Assembly (NCBI GenBank): GCA_028823235.1
Contig: JAPKBW010000001.1
Span: 78,405-142,404 of the forward strand
Origin: Longimicrobiales bacterium
GTDB taxonomy: Bacteria > Gemmatimonadota > Gemmatimonadetes > Longimicrobiales > Gaopeijiaceae
Direction of reading: 5' to 3'
Length of the DNA stretch: 64,000 nucleotides
The position numbers and the translations under genes are program-made. Shown here in pieces: positions 1-11,000 of the stretch; within the stretch, counting starts at the first letter, position 1; each line of letters starts with the position of its first letter. Below the pieces are notes generated by a model. It saw only the letters and a program-made list of their open reading frames with translations, made no database searches and was not told where the DNA came from.

Positions 1-729
1 CGCGGCGCCCACCGCCCGACACTCCTCTTGTTTGCGACCTGTTGCAGCCGGGGTCGAGGAACTGAATGGAAGCGTCATGCCCAGAGCCTCGGCCGCAGCC
101 GCCATCGTGTTCGCAGTGTACATGCCTCCACATGCTCCGGCCCCGGGACAAGCATTCTGGACGACATCCTCGAAGCGAGCCTCGTCGATCGAGCCCGTAA
201 GAAGCTCCCCGTAGCTCTCGAACGCGCTGACGATATCGAGGGGCTCTCCGTCGAGTCGACCCGGCGCGATCGTCCCACCGTAGACCATGAGACCCGGCCG
301 ATTCAGACGCGCCATCGCCATGAGTGAACCCGGCATATTCTTGTCACAGCCAGGGACGGTCACGACGGCATCGTACCATTGAGCGGCCGCCACAGTCTCA
401 ATGGAATCGGCGATGAGATCTCGGGACGGCAGTGAATAGCTCATCCCGTCTGTCCCCATCGAGATACCGTCACTCACGCCGATGGTGTTGAAGCGCATCG
501 GGACGAGTGCAGCCTCTCGCACGCCCTTAGCAATCGCGCCCGCGAGGTCGAGCAGGTGCATGTTGCACGGATTCCCCTCCCACCACATCGACGCGATTCC
601 GACCTGAGCCTTATTGAGGTCGTCGGACGAGAGGCCGGTCGCGTGCAGCATGGCGCGCGCACCCGCCTGTGCTGGCTCCTGGGTAATCCGAGCGCTGTGA
701 CGGTTGAGCGTGGGGAGCTTCTTTGTCAC
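1..729 (-). CDS. ilvD: Dihydroxy-acid dehydratase, partial (C-terminal part beyond window)
   Basis: Catalyses dehydration of 2,3-dihydroxy acids to 2-oxo acids in valine, leucine and isoleucine biosynthesis in the cytoplasm, using an Fe-S cluster. The first 243 codons are visible. Family motifs include [20 protein letters not shown] and [19 protein letters not shown], both with cluster cysteines, then a [11 protein letters not shown] stretch at the window edge. The chosen start is a GTG at 727-729; its reading frame begins [16 protein letters not shown], with a later in-frame ATG before [17 protein letters not shown] as an alternative. The GTG overlaps the stop codon of the upstream gene by 4 nt (GTGA), which suggests translational coupling. 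The family call is firm; the exact start is inferred. Confidence 0.93.
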   Translation of the reverse strand, partial: MTKKLPTLNRHSARITQEPAQAGARAMLHATGLSSDDLNKAQVGIASMWWEGNPCNMHLLDLAGAIAKGVREAALVPMRFNTIGVSDGISMGTDGMSYSLPSRDLIADSIETVAAAQWYDAVVTVPGCDKNMPGSLMAMARLNRPGLMVYGGTIAPGRLDGEPLDIVSAFESYGELLTGSIDEARFEDVVQNACPGAGACGGMYTANTMAAAAEALGMTLPFSSSTPAATGRKQEECRAVGAA

Positions 730-1358
730 GACCCCGGAATACCGCCGTTCGACGGTGGCGGGAGCACCCGAACCACTTCAAGTGTCGTCCCCTGCATGCA
801 CATGCTGGTCTCGACATATCGCGCCTCGACGACGACCGCTTCACCCGCTTCGAGTTCACCCACCTCACCGATCAAAGTGTAAAGGAACCCGTCGGTGTCT
901 CGCATCGCGGGACACTCCACTCCCTCATCGGTCATCTGACCGGTTCGTTGCAGAAGGCCATCCGCGCTCGTGACGTGGAACGGTTCAGACAGACCGATGG
1001 GCGCAAAGATCGCGTCGAACGCAACAAGCAGAACCGCCCGGTTCGAAGGCGCAGTCTCCGGGATCGTGATCGTCCCCGACACCTCACCCCACATCCCCTG
1101 CTTGGCCTCGTGAAGTGCTTCGAAGCCGGTCCGAGTCGCCCCGACTCCCAGGTGGACCTTCGCCTGCAGAGGGAGGTTCTCAGTGAAAACGGTGACTTCG
1201 GTGCCCGGCGGTCCGAAGAGCGGGGAGACCTCCTGGATCATGCGCAGGGAGTCGGGCGCTACTCGGCGCTGAGCGGCGGCGTCTGCCGCGAACAGACATG
1301 ACGCGGCGCAGACGCACGTCAGCAGGCAAAATCGGTTCCACTGCATTCGGCTCATCAT
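726..1358 (-). CDS. Exported protein with DUF5818-like C-terminal domain
   Basis: A 210-residue protein of unknown function. The N-terminus has a signal peptide (hydrophobic run ending FAADAAAQ, about residues 8-30). The middle (about 40-120) looks like a beta-sandwich with the phrase [12 protein letters not shown]. The C-terminal third contains [15 protein letters not shown] and later [12 protein letters not shown], the pattern of DUF5818-type beta-barrels with two conserved cysteines. It ends inside the start codon of ilvD, so the two are co-transcribed and probably coupled, although an exported protein before ilvD makes no obvious metabolic sense. The domain call is from memory of the pattern and is moderately sure. 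Confidence 0.75.
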   Translation of the reverse strand: MMSRMQWNRFCLLTCVCAASCLFAADAAAQRRVAPDSLRMIQEVSPLFGPPGTEVTVFTENLPLQAKVHLGVGATRTGFEALHEAKQGMWGEVSGTITIPETAPSNRAVLLVAFDAIFAPIGLSEPFHVTSADGLLQRTGQMTDEGVECPAMRDTDGFLYTLIGEVGELEAGEAVVVEARYVETSMCMQGTTLEVVRVLPPPSNGGIPGS

Positions 1359-1618
1359 AGCATCAGGCCCCTTGGATCAGCACGTGATTCCGCACGGCGA
1401 GGTGCCCCGGCGGTGATCATGAGCGTGTCGACGGTGGTGATGTAGCCCGCACGAGTGGCAACGACAATATGGTCGTCCCGCGGGAGCTCCCGGTCGAGCG
1501 AAGAGCATCGCCGTTCATGGTCTCGAAGAACGAACCGATCCAACACTCTGAATCCCGGCCGCCCGGGACCCAATCCTTCGGAGTTGACGACGAACCGCGC
1601 ACTGTCGACGTTGGCGCG

Positions 1619-2875
1619 ATGACCACACCGCCCGTAGCCCGACGCCTCCGCGAGGGCCAGCTCAAGAAGTCGCCGATCCGCGAGATCATGAAGCTTGCCG
1701 ATCGTCGAAATATCATCGCGATGGGACTCGACCCCGACGACGTGATCTCCTTTGCCGGGGGATGGGTCAACCATGAGGCGCCCGACGGCCTAAGAGCCGA
1801 ATACGCCCATGTAGCAAATGACCCACAGCTCTTCCACGAGCTGGGTGCCTACTCCCCGACCCGCGGCCTTCCGCGCTTCCGCGACATGATTCTCGCGGTC
1901 GATCAGGCGTTCTACGGGACGGAGGGCCTTGCCGACGAGCACCTCATTGTTGGCTCAAGCTCGACTCAGCTCACACATACACTGTTTTCCACACTTCTTG
2001 ATCCAGGCGACCGAGTCGTTCTGTTCGACCCGTCGTATGCGAACTACGGTCCTCAGCTGAATCTCGGGCCGGACGGCGTCGAAATTATCTGGCTGCCGGT
2101 CTTCGATTCAGACGACTGGGCGTTCATGCCTGATCCCGAACAGGTCGTGGAGAATTTCTCGCACGTTCTGGCAGAGCACGCGCCGCGGCTGGTCCTCTTC
2201 TCGTCTCCTGACAACCCGACGAGCCAGCTCATCGGAGACGACGTCTTCTTCGAGATCGTGAACCGTGCGGCAGCCGCGAGTTGCTTCGTCGCGGTCGATT
2301 TCGCGTATCGGGCGCAGTGCTTCCAGCAACCCGAGCCAAAGTATTTCTCCGCGAGCCCTGCGGAGTTCCCGAACCTGATTCGGCTCCACTCGAACTCGAA
2401 GTGGTGTCGTGGACTCGGTCGCCGGCTCGGGTGGATCGAGGCGGCGCCTGAGGTGGTGAACGCCCTTGAAGTGGTGCAGCAGAGTACCGCGCTGTGTCCG
2501 GACTCGGTACACCAGTACGCGCTGGCCGCCTATCTAGAGAAGGCGCTCCCTGACGGCTCCCTCGCGACCTACATGGACGAAAGTCGGGATCTCTACCGCG
2601 CGGCAGCCGTGCACACGGTCGAATGTGTGCGGCGCCACATGAAGATGCCGTGCCTCGACGCGCACGGTGGCCTGTATACGGTCGCCGACGTGGGGCGAAA
2701 CGGTGACGAGTTCGTCCGCGAAGTCCTGGCCAGCACTGGGGTCATTTTCGTACCCGGAAGCGGCTTCGGGCCGGCACTCGACAACGGCATCCGAATCTCG
2801 TTCGGCCCACTGGTGAACGACCTCGCCCGCATCGAGGAAGGGTTCGAGCGCGTAGGCGCTTTCCTCGGGAGCTAG
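1619..2875 (+). CDS. PLP-dependent aminotransferase, class I/II fold
   Basis: A cytoplasmic fold-type I aminotransferase of 418 residues from the ATG at 1619. The PLP lysine is K261 in LHSNSKWCRGLGRRLGWI, the SxSK-x-R pattern in which the later arginine contacts phosphate. N199 in SSPDNPTSQ and D227-Y230 in VDFAYRAQ are the other cofactor contacts. The N-terminal LKKSPIREIMKLADRRNI resembles the 2-aminoadipate / valine-pyruvate (MocR-like, Aro8-type) subgroup, so a branched-chain or aromatic substrate is plausible but not shown. The frame stays open upstream to 1469; I chose 1619 because homologous proteins start close to this helix. No convincing Shine-Dalgarno is visible at either start. 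The gene stands alone, divergent from the ilvD pair and convergent with the sortilin-like gene. Confidence 0.88.
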   Translation: MTTPPVARRLREGQLKKSPIREIMKLADRRNIIAMGLDPDDVISFAGGWVNHEAPDGLRAEYAHVANDPQLFHELGAYSPTRGLPRFRDMILAVDQAFYGTEGLADEHLIVGSSSTQLTHTLFSTLLDPGDRVVLFDPSYANYGPQLNLGPDGVEIIWLPVFDSDDWAFMPDPEQVVENFSHVLAEHAPRLVLFSSPDNPTSQLIGDDVFFEIVNRAAAASCFVAVDFAYRAQCFQQPEPKYFSASPAEFPNLIRLHSNSKWCRGLGRRLGWIEAAPEVVNALEVVQQSTALCPDSVHQYALAAYLEKALPDGSLATYMDESRDLYRAAAVHTVECVRRHMKMPCLDAHGGLYTVADVGRNGDEFVREVLASTGVIFVPGSGFGPALDNGIRISFGPLVNDLARIEEGFERVGAFLGS

Positions 2876-2902
2876 CGATTCACCAGGCGGACCGAGTGAG
2901 AT

Positions 2903-5900
2903 CTACGAGATCGGCCTCCTCGGTCTCGGCGGCGCAATGATCACCGAGAACCCAGCCTGACGCACCATTTCGTTGAAGTCGTCGAGGCGTGGGCCCATCA
3001 ACTCCTCATTCGTGCCCTGATGCACCGTCCAGCGCGCACGCAGATCACCCAAAACATCGCGTGAGCCCATGCTCACTCCAGCTTCGGCACCATCCGCGTT
3101 CCCGTGTAGGAACACATACTGGAATTTGAGACGCGTCGGGAAGTTGATGACGGTCTGTCCGTCGACCGTGCGGCGCTGGTAGAGCGAGTCCGCGACGGTC
3201 TCCATTTCACCTGCCAGCTCACCACCGGCGGCGACGACCTCGGTCCCCGCTTCGTCATCCCCAATCTTTTCGACAAGCGACTCGATCTGGTCGCGCACAT
3301 CGTTGTTGCGGGCCACACCACGGTGGATCGCAGTGAGTTCAGCAGCCACCTCGGCTACGAAAGCGTCCTGTGCGATGTAGTCAGACAACGTCGCCTCCAC
3401 ACGCGGGTCTATCCGGACCTCGAGTGGCTGGGTCATCGACCACTCGCCGACCGTCATCCGAACCAGGTAGTCACCCGGCACGACCCTCCGTCCAGCGAGG
3501 GATCCGAACACGTAGGCACCCGGAATATTCGGAATCGACTCATGCCGAAGATTCCACTGGATGCGGTTCGCTCGGCCCGACACACTCAGGGGGCTCGCAC
3601 CCGGACTTAGCTCTTCGTCCGGCGTCGTACTCAGAGTCCGCACGACATCGCCCACTGCACTGAGGATCTCGATCGATACGGACTCACCCTCGGCAGGTTC
3701 AGCCCCCAGCATGAAGTCGATCATCGCGCCGCTCGGGCCATTCTGTCCCTCACCGCCGCCACCGAAGCCACCACCGCCGGCCAGTCGATAGGTGTGGCGA
3801 GGTGCAAAGAGGTGGCTCTCCCCGTCCACTACGTCAGCCGTCTGCTGAAGCGGTGACAGGTCGTCGAGAATCCAGAAACCGCGGCCTGAGGTCGCGACCA
3901 CGAGATCGTTCTCGCGCTCGTGCACAATCAGGTCGTTGATCGGAGTGTTCGGGAGATTCAGCTGTAGCGACTGCCAGTCCCCGCCATCGAACGAGACATA
4001 CATACCAAGTTCGGTGCCGGCGTACAGGAGCCCCGGGCGGCGCGGGTCCTCGCGGACCACGTGGACCCATGCGTCTTCAGCGAAGCCCTCCGAGATCTCA
4101 TCCCACGATGCACCGTAGTCCCGCGTCACGTATGCCGTCGGCGTGAAGTCGTTGAACTTATAGTTATTCACCGCCGCATACGCCGTCGCCGGGTCGTGAG
4201 GGGAAACCGCGATCTCGTTGATCATGACCTCACCCCAGTCGTCCGGAGTGACATCGGTCCAGGAAGCACCCGCGTCGCGGGTTACGTGCACGAGGCCGTC
4301 GTCGCTGCCGGTCCAGATGGTTCCTTCCTCGTGCGGCGACTCGGTGAAGGCGTAGATGGTCCCGTAGATCTCACCGCCAGCTCCCTCGTTCGTGATCGGC
4401 CCACCACCGTAACCCTGCTTTTCGTCGTCATCGCGGGTCAGGTCAGGGCTGATTTCGTCCCATGTCATCCCCCGGTCGCGCGAGCGGACGACGTGATTCG
4501 AAGCGTGGTAGATCGTGCTCGGATCGTGCTGCGACACGAAGATGGGCGCGCTCCAGTTGTACCGGTATTTCATCTCCCGGCCCTGAAGCGCTGCAGGCAT
4601 CACCGGATACGCCGCGATATCCCTCGACGCTGATGTGCGATGGTCGAACTCCGAGATGATCCCCATGTAGCATCCGGCGTACACGAGACGAGGATCGTCG
4701 CGGTCGAACGCGGGGCGGGCGCTTTCACAGCCACCAACCTGGTACCAGTCCTTCCACGAGATGCCTCCCGCCCCACGGCTCGCGATCGCAACAGAGCTGT
4801 TGTCCTGCTGACCACCGTAGATGTAGTAGGGGAAGCGATTGTCCACGTTGACGCGGTAGAACTGTGCAGTCGGCTGATTCTGCTGAGTGGACCAGGAGCG
4901 CCCACCGTTGAACGACACGTTCGCGCCACCGTCATTGGCACCCACCATCACACGGTTGTCGTTGGGGCTGATCCACAGGTCGTGTGTATCGCCGTGAGGA
5001 ACCGAGACGTTGGTGAAGGTCCGCCCTCCGTCGATCGACTTCATCATGGGGGCGTTCAGGACGTAGACCGTCTCCTCGTCGAGCGGGTCAGCGAACACCT
5101 CGATGTAGTACCACGCTCGTGCGCGGATCGTCCAGTTGTCCGTCATGAGCGACCAGGATTCTCCGGCATCGTCAGAGCGAAACAGCCCACCGCCCGGATC
5201 GGCTTCGACCATTGCGAAGAGCCGGTCTGGATTTGCGCGCGAGACATCGATGGACGTCTTGCCCATGAGATCCGGGAAGCCGGAGTTGATTTCCTGCCAG
5301 GTATCTCCGCCGTCGAGTGATTTGTAGAAGCCACTCCCTTCCCCGCCACTAACCACCTGCCAGGGAAGCCGGCGGTGGTCCCAGAAGGATGCGTAGAGAA
5401 TGCGCGGATTGGTCATGTCCATGGCCAGATCTGACGCCCCGGAATTCTGATCGACGTAGAGAATGAGTTCCCAGTTCTCACCGCCGTCTTCAGAGCGGTA
5501 GATCCCTCTTTCCGGGTTGGGGCCATACGGCGCGCCCTGCGCGGCGACGTAGACCACGTCTGGATCGTTCGGGTGGACACGAATGCGAGAGATCGATCGA
5601 GTCATGTCGAGACCGAGATGGTGCCACGTTCGCCCGGCATCTGTCGACCGATAGACCCCATCACCGTGGGAGGTCATCACTCCCCGAATCGCGTGCTCCC
5701 CCATCCCGACATACACGACGTTCGGATCGGACTCGGAGACGGAGATCGCGCCCACCGACGATGTCTCCAGTTGGCCATCCGAGACGTTTGCCCAGGTGGT
5801 GCCGGCATCAGTGGTCTTCCACACGCCTCCCCCGACCGTGCCCATGTAGTACGTGAGCGGGTCACCCACGACGCCGGTCGAGGCGACAGACCGCCCACCC

Positions 5901-6052
5901 CTGAAGGGCCCGATGCTCCGCCACTGCATACCTGAGTAGAGCCCGGGGTCCACGGCTGCTTCCTGTGCGACCAGAGGTTGTACGACAGCACTCGCGGCGA
6001 CGAGGACCAGAAATGCGCGAATTGCACCAGAGACACCGAATCGGCCAGACAT
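2903..6052 (-). CDS. Giant exported sortilin/BNR-repeat beta-propeller protein
   Basis: A 1,049-residue exported protein of the VPS10/sortilin-like, 'glycosyl hydrolase' BNR-repeat type. The signal peptide is about residues 1-30, ending VVQPLVAQ. Repeated Asp-box motifs ([51 protein letters not shown]) fill residues about 60-700 and predict two stacked propellers. A glycine-rich turn ([10 protein letters not shown]) and a C-terminal beta-sandwich domain follow. The start is fixed by GGAG six bases before the ATG at 6052, rather than an upstream ATG at 6109. No catalytic residues are recognisable, so binding or scaffolding at the cell surface is more likely than hydrolysis. It is a paralogue of the protein at 8010-11081. 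Confidence 0.88.
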   Translation of the reverse strand: MSGRFGVSGAIRAFLVLVAASAVVQPLVAQEAAVDPGLYSGMQWRSIGPFRGGRSVASTGVVGDPLTYYMGTVGGGVWKTTDAGTTWANVSDGQLETSSVGAISVSESDPNVVYVGMGEHAIRGVMTSHGDGVYRSTDAGRTWHHLGLDMTRSISRIRVHPNDPDVVYVAAQGAPYGPNPERGIYRSEDGGENWELILYVDQNSGASDLAMDMTNPRILYASFWDHRRLPWQVVSGGEGSGFYKSLDGGDTWQEINSGFPDLMGKTSIDVSRANPDRLFAMVEADPGGGLFRSDDAGESWSLMTDNWTIRARAWYYIEVFADPLDEETVYVLNAPMMKSIDGGRTFTNVSVPHGDTHDLWISPNDNRVMVGANDGGANVSFNGGRSWSTQQNQPTAQFYRVNVDNRFPYYIYGGQQDNSSVAIASRGAGGISWKDWYQVGGCESARPAFDRDDPRLVYAGCYMGIISEFDHRTSASRDIAAYPVMPAALQGREMKYRYNWSAPIFVSQHDPSTIYHASNHVVRSRDRGMTWDEISPDLTRDDDEKQGYGGGPITNEGAGGEIYGTIYAFTESPHEEGTIWTGSDDGLVHVTRDAGASWTDVTPDDWGEVMINEIAVSPHDPATAYAAVNNYKFNDFTPTAYVTRDYGASWDEISEGFAEDAWVHVVREDPRRPGLLYAGTELGMYVSFDGGDWQSLQLNLPNTPINDLIVHERENDLVVATSGRGFWILDDLSPLQQTADVVDGESHLFAPRHTYRLAGGGGFGGGGEGQNGPSGAMIDFMLGAEPAEGESVSIEILSAVGDVVRTLSTTPDEELSPGASPLSVSGRANRIQWNLRHESIPNIPGAYVFGSLAGRRVVPGDYLVRMTVGEWSMTQPLEVRIDPRVEATLSDYIAQDAFVAEVAAELTAIHRGVARNNDVRDQIESLVEKIGDDEAGTEVVAAGGELAGEMETVADSLYQRRTVDGQTVINFPTRLKFQYVFLHGNADGAEAGVSMGSRDVLGDLRARWTVHQGTNEELMGPRLDDFNEMVRQAGFSVIIAPPRPRRPIS

Positions 6053-6199
6053 CAGAACTCCATAAAAGAAGGGGCTGAGAAGATCCCTGTGCCCCTTGCT
6101 CGCGGGCAAGGGGGTGGGCTGCTAGAGGTCGATGAGGGGCGCCGGTCGCGTATTCACACCTCCAATGGCGAGACCGTTCCGGAAACCCTCCGGACCGCC

Positions 6200-6502
6200 A
6201 TGAATGAGTACGCTGTGCACCGAACACTTCGGGCCCTGGCCCTCACCGCCCTGATCGCGGCCTCCGCCTGCTCCGAAGGCGGCCGGAGAACGTCCAGGAA
6301 CTACCTCCCCCGCGAGGCGTACGTGACCTGCCCGCCCCTGCCTCGGGAGTCCGTATGCTTCGCACTCGACTCACTGCGCTCGCCGTCATCACCTTCGCCA
6401 CCTCCCCGGCCGAGGTTCACGCGCAGTCCATCGATGACCCCGCACGCCTCGCAGGCATTGAGCGCGTTCAGCTACGCGCTGATGCCGCCTGGGACGAGAT
6501 GA
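6200..6502 (+). CDS. Possible small lipoprotein (doubtful)
   Basis: The frame from the ATG at 6200 starts MNEYAVHRTLRALALTALIA and then ASACSEGG, a plausible lipoprotein signal with Cys as the acylation site. However, about half of the frame overlaps the better-supported exported gene at 6355-6837, and the overlapping half is proline/serine-rich and looks like a shadow translation. It may be a real short lipoprotein, a decayed gene whose 5' end survives, or chance. The region 6053-6199 upstream holds no other gene. Confidence 0.22.
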   Translation: MNEYAVHRTLRALALTALIAASACSEGGRRTSRNYLPREAYVTCPPLPRESVCFALDSLRSPSSPSPPPRPRFTRSPSMTPHASQALSAFSYALMPPGTR

Positions 6503-6837
6503 TCACGCAGTCCGCGGGTGGTGCGACAGGATCTCAGTTCAAAGAAGCGCTTCGGATGACATTCAGCGACGCGATCACATCTGCGGACGCAGCCCCCAGC
6601 GTGGTCGCGGGAGCGCCCCTGACCGTGGTCTGCCACGTGGACACATTCTACGAAACTGGGCAGATCGTGTATTCCCTGCGCACCCAGCTCGAGCGCTCCG
6701 GCGACGACGGCCAGCCGGTCATTGTCTGGATCAAGAGTTGGGTCGGAAACTTCAGTGTGCAGCAGATGCACGTGATGTTCACGCTCGGGGACCAGTGCGC
6801 TGAGAGTTTCCTGGACGACTGGAAGAGCGTGAACTAA
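6355..6837 (+). CDS. Small exported protein of unknown function
   Basis: A 160-residue protein with a clean signal peptide (MLRTRLTALAVITFATSPAE then VHAQ). The mature part begins SIDDPARLAGIERVQL and reads like the bacterial family in which an alpha/beta domain binds or titrates an unknown ligand; one or two cysteines (VVCHVDTFYET and GDQCAESFLDDW) could form a disulfide. I do not recognise a named domain. It lies between two giant sortilin-like genes on the opposite strand and has no same-strand partner, so it is probably monocistronic. Confidence 0.6.
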   Translation: MLRTRLTALAVITFATSPAEVHAQSIDDPARLAGIERVQLRADAAWDEMITQSAGGATGSQFKEALRMTFSDAITSADAAPSVVAGAPLTVVCHVDTFYETGQIVYSLRTQLERSGDDGQPVIVWIKSWVGNFSVQQMHVMFTLGDQCAESFLDDWKSVN

Positions 6838-7031
6838 TTGCGCGATGACGTCGTGGAGTAGGGTTTCGGCTACCTCCGTCGGGCGGAAATCACGCCCGGC
6901 GTAGTTGCAGGTCAGCTTCCCGGGCCGCCCTGGGTCACCCCGTCCTCTTCGGTCTCTCGCTGCGGCAGACCTACTCGCGGCCTTTGCCGTCCGGATCTCG
7001 GACAGGGACAGCTTCATTCCGTGAGGCCGCG

Positions 7032-7445
7032 CTAATCCGCCGGCGTCGCCGGAGTAAGCCCAATCTCGATGTTCTCGAACGTGCCGGCACCCTGACCACA
7101 AAAACTCGCGAGCCTCATCTGCTCAGTCTCGAAGCCTACGCGCACGACTGCGATGATGAGCGGATCGCAGTTCGGATCGCGCTGCCCCGGTGGTGGCCCT
7201 GACTCAAGCTCCCAAGAACCGGCAGCATCTGTAATGTCCGTATCCCGAACGGCCGTCGTCAAATCAAGCGGAGCCGTGTACCTCAGCGTCATCTGAGCGT
7301 CCTCCACAACTTGACCCGCTGTGTAACCGGCACCATCTACCGCAGCGATGACCGTTCCGCGGAAGAGAAGAATGTTCTCGGGCTCGGTCGAACCACACGC
7401 CGAGAGGGCGAGAGTCAAGACGAGGAGCCGGGCGTATCTGTTCAC
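7032..7445 (-). CDS. Small lipoprotein, carboxypeptidase-regulatory-like fold
   Basis: A 137-residue lipoprotein. From the GTG at 7445 the sequence begins VNRYARLLVLTLALSACGST, a textbook lipobox (LSAC). The mature domain (FRGTVIAAVDGAGYTAGQVV, then WELESGPPPG) has the look of a small carboxypeptidase-regulatory-like / Ig-like beta sandwich with two cysteines (DPNCDPLIIA and ASFCGQGAG). The frame continues upstream to 7670, but those extra residues lack sense and the lipobox decides the start. No partner gene is adjacent. Confidence 0.6.
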   Translation of the reverse strand: MNRYARLLVLTLALSACGSTEPENILLFRGTVIAAVDGAGYTAGQVVEDAQMTLRYTAPLDLTTAVRDTDITDAAGSWELESGPPPGQRDPNCDPLIIAVVRVGFETEQMRLASFCGQGAGTFENIEIGLTPATPAD

Positions 7446-8009
7446 AAGGCTGACTTGATTTGGGATTGCGTGTGGAATTTCACTTCGTGGAACGATGATG
7501 ATCCGACTTTGGATCGTCCAGATGTCCACATCTGTTAGGTCCTGCATCCGGATACGGGTCCTAGTACCCTGAGCGACCAGCGAGTTCACCGCCCGTGCCA
7601 CCCAAGGGCTTTCTCGTGTCCCGGATTCCCTTGATTTCGAGGCCCGGGAACAGACAAACAATCCTCCCATGGCCCTTAAGGCGGCGGCAGAGTTTCTGTT
7701 CGAATCTCAATGCGCGGAGTGCCACACTACCGCCGAGAGTCGCCGTACCCCGACGCAGTCTCTCTCGGATCGAGGACAAGGCGACCTTTTGTCGCCGCGC
7801 TCCGAACCGAGGTCTTGAGATCAAAAGGCGGAGGCGCATATCACGAAGCCAGGCTTCTTAAATCGAACCCAGACTGCGCCTGCGTCGACATATGCGACGC
7901 AGTCTTAAAAGAACTCACGTCGCGGCGATGGGCTCTCGAGCCTGTACACGGCCGAGCCGCAACGCTTAGTGGTCACGAGCCGCCATTCTTCACGCGCTGT
8001 CACACTCTG
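7446..8009. other. Gene-free stretch
   Basis: About 560 bp between the lipoprotein and the second sortilin-like gene. I looked for tRNA because of a GTTCGAATC at about 7698-7706, but the flanks do not form a T stem. No frame has convincing coding character, and no hairpin with a U tract was seen. Confidence 0.5.
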
Positions 8010-11000
8010 TCACGCGGGCAACCTCGCGGCGAGTGCCGTCCAATCGGCCGACAGCTGAGTAAGTGCATCGGTGAGGAAGCCCCGCTGGGACGCCTGGTCC
8101 GCAGCCAGTGGTCCGACCCAGCCGTCCATAGATCTGTAGAGGCCGCCGATCCGGCTGCTCAGTTCTTGCATCTGCCGTGCCATGTCTCGCAGTTCTGTCT
8201 CGAGCCCGGCGTCGACGTTCAGAGCGTCGGTGTCAGCATCCAGCATGGCAGCCCATCTCCCCACCGCACGGGAGAGTGCCTGCGCTTCACCCATACGCTC
8301 CCACACGTCGAGTTGTGCGGCGGTCCACTCCGCTCGTTCCGAGGGGTCAAACTCAAGGCGAGGATCTTCGCGTACCTCAAAGGTCTGCTCCGAGGTCAAT
8401 CCACCAGACGTGAGTCGCGCGGTATAACGACCGGGCACCACCCACGGGCCAGCGCCCCCACCTCGACCGACCCGACCGCCGCCGCCAGCGACGGCGTCGC
8501 CTCCGATGCGGGCATATCGCAGATCCCAGACGACACGGTTCATTCCGCGGGTCGCGCCGTGCTCCAACCCCGCGACCTGCTGCCCCGTCGAGTTCAGGAT
8601 CAAAATGTCAGCCGACCCGTCGCCAGCAGTCCAGAAGTCGAGGATCGCCCCGTTCGGGGGGTTCTCACCTTCAAAGATCATATTCCCGGTGTGTGCCTTC
8701 TCAGCGCGATAGCGAATCTGCTCGGCCGGCTCGACACTGAAGAGGTGTGAGGCAGACACGGCCACCGAGGCATCCATTTCCTGAAGCGCGTTCACGTGAT
8801 CGAGGATGTAGATCCCTCGCCCGTGCGTCGCGAGCACCAGGTCGTTGTCACGCGGATGAACGACGAGGTCGTTCACCGCGACGGTAGGAAAGCCACCTTT
8901 GATCTCGACCCAGTTCTGTCCGCGGTTCCACGACCAGAAAACACCCATCTCGGTGCCGAGATAGAGGACTTCAGGGTTACGCGCGTCTTCCCGCACGACG
9001 CGAACAACGCGCTCGGCCGGCAGATCTCCGATGATCGAGCGCCACGAATTTCCATCATCCTCAGAAACCCACAGGTAGTTCTCGTAATCGTCGTTCCGGT
9101 AGTTGTTCGCGGCCACGTACACCCGACCGGATACGGTCTTAGACGCGTGAACCTGATTGACCCACATGAGTTCAGGCACGCCCGGCATGGCATCAGTCGC
9201 GATACGCCAGGTCGTCCCGTCGTCGCGCGAAATCTGCACCATGCCGTCATCCGTGCCGGCATAGAGAGTCCCCGGAGAGAACTCGGACTCTGCGATGGCG
9301 GTCAGAGTCGGCCAGTACGGAATCCCATCATCTAGTGACAAGACGAAGGAGTCCGCCGCCTGGTCCATGATGACGAGCCCTCGTCGATCCGTGCCCGAGG
9401 TCAGGTCCCCGAGTGACGCCCAAGTGTCGCCGCGGTCAGTGCTCTTGAACAACTCATTGAGGCCCGCATAGAGCGTCTCGTTGTCGTGCGGACTGATGAT
9501 GAACGGACCGTCCCAGTTGCCCGGAGGCATCGCGTTCCCGAACGCCTGATACGGGTCGTCGAGGTCGGGCCACGTCGTCCAGTTCCGTCGGGCTCCGATG
9601 AAGCCCTCGGGCTGATTAGGTCGAATATTACGACTCGCCCCGGTCTCCATGTCCCAGCGCGTGAGGCCGAGGTACTGGCTCTCAGAATAGAGGACTCGGT
9701 TGTCGGTGGTGTCGACGAGACTCAGGAAGCCGTCTCCCCCGCCCCAGCGGACCCAGTCTTCGTTGAGGATGCCCTCAGACCGATACGTCGCGTTCGGCCC
9801 ACGCCAAGAACCGTTGTCTTGCAAGCCCCCGTAGACGTTGTAGGGGTGGGCCAGATCGACCGACACGCGGTAATACTGACTGAGCGGCAGCGCCGTGTGG
9901 TAGAGAAAGTGATCGCCGCGGTCATAGCTGATGCCGAGGCCGCCGTCGTCGAGCTTGATGACATGTCGCGAATCGTGCGGATTCACCCAGACGAGTCGGT
10001 CATCGCCATGGGTACGGTGTTCCCGCGGAACGGTGAACGTGACGCCGGCGTCGTCGGAGTAGCTATACGAGTTGAGCATGTAGATGCGCTGATCATCGTT
10101 CGGATCAACCATCGGCTGGCTGGCATACATAGGCCGTGGGTTCCAGTCACTCTGGAAGGTCCAGTTCTCGCCACGATCATCGGTGCGGTAGATACCAGCG
10201 AGACGCTGCTCGTAGGCGGTCGACGCGTTGAAGCGCTCGCCTTGCTCCAGACTGATGTAGACGATGCGCGGATCGGATCGGTAGATCGTGATACCGATCC
10301 TTCCGATGTCCCCGGTCGCAAGCCCATTATCGAGTCCCGAGTTGGTGAGCTTCGTCCAGTTCTCACCACCGTCCGTGCTCTTGTACAAACCACTTCCCGG
10401 CCCGCCGCCGTGGAAACCCCAGGGCCGCCTCTGACGCTGGTACATCGCCGCGTAGAGGATGTCGGGATTCGATGGATCCATCGCGACATCCACCGCTCCC
10501 GTCTGCGGATCAACGAAGAGCACCCGTTTCCACGTCTCGCCGCCGTCCGTGGTCTTGTAGAGACCGCGATCAGGGTTCGGACCCCACAGATGGCCCATGG
10601 AAGCGACATAGACGATATCGGAGTCATCTGGATGCATGACGATCCGGCCGACATGATGGCTCTCTTCAAGGCCCATGTTGGTCCAAGAGTCGCCACCATC
10701 GGTCGACTTGTAGACACCGTCGCCCCATGAGGACGACTGCCTGTTAGCCCGCTCCCCGGTTCCGACCCAGACGACGCTTGTGTCCGTCTGATGAACCGCG
10801 ATGTCGCCAACGGAGTGAACCGCTTCGGTCTCAAACACCGGCGCGAAACGCACACCGTTGTCCGTTGTCTTCCAAACTCCGCCCGTCGCAGCCGCGATGT
10901 AGTAGACCTTCGTATCCATTTCTACGACAGCCATGTCGACCAGGCGGCCGCTCATATTCGCAGGTCCGATGGATCGAGGCTGAAGCGCATCGAGGTCGGC

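Noticed and set aside
6472..7101. A 209-codon minus-strand frame opposite the small exported gene
   Set aside because: No signal or domain in most of it. A short piece (TCNYAGRDFRPTEVAETLL) faintly recalls an Hsp70-type segment, too weak to call a relic.
7660..7740. tRNA-like GTTCGAATC
   Set aside because: Flanking bases do not form a 5-bp T stem, and no cloverleaf could be drawn.
9486..10730. A 414-codon open frame on the + strand inside the second sortilin-like gene
   Set aside because: It is antisense to a gene with clear Asp-box repeats; high G+C makes long shadow frames common, and the translation is Arg/Val/Asp-rich without domains.
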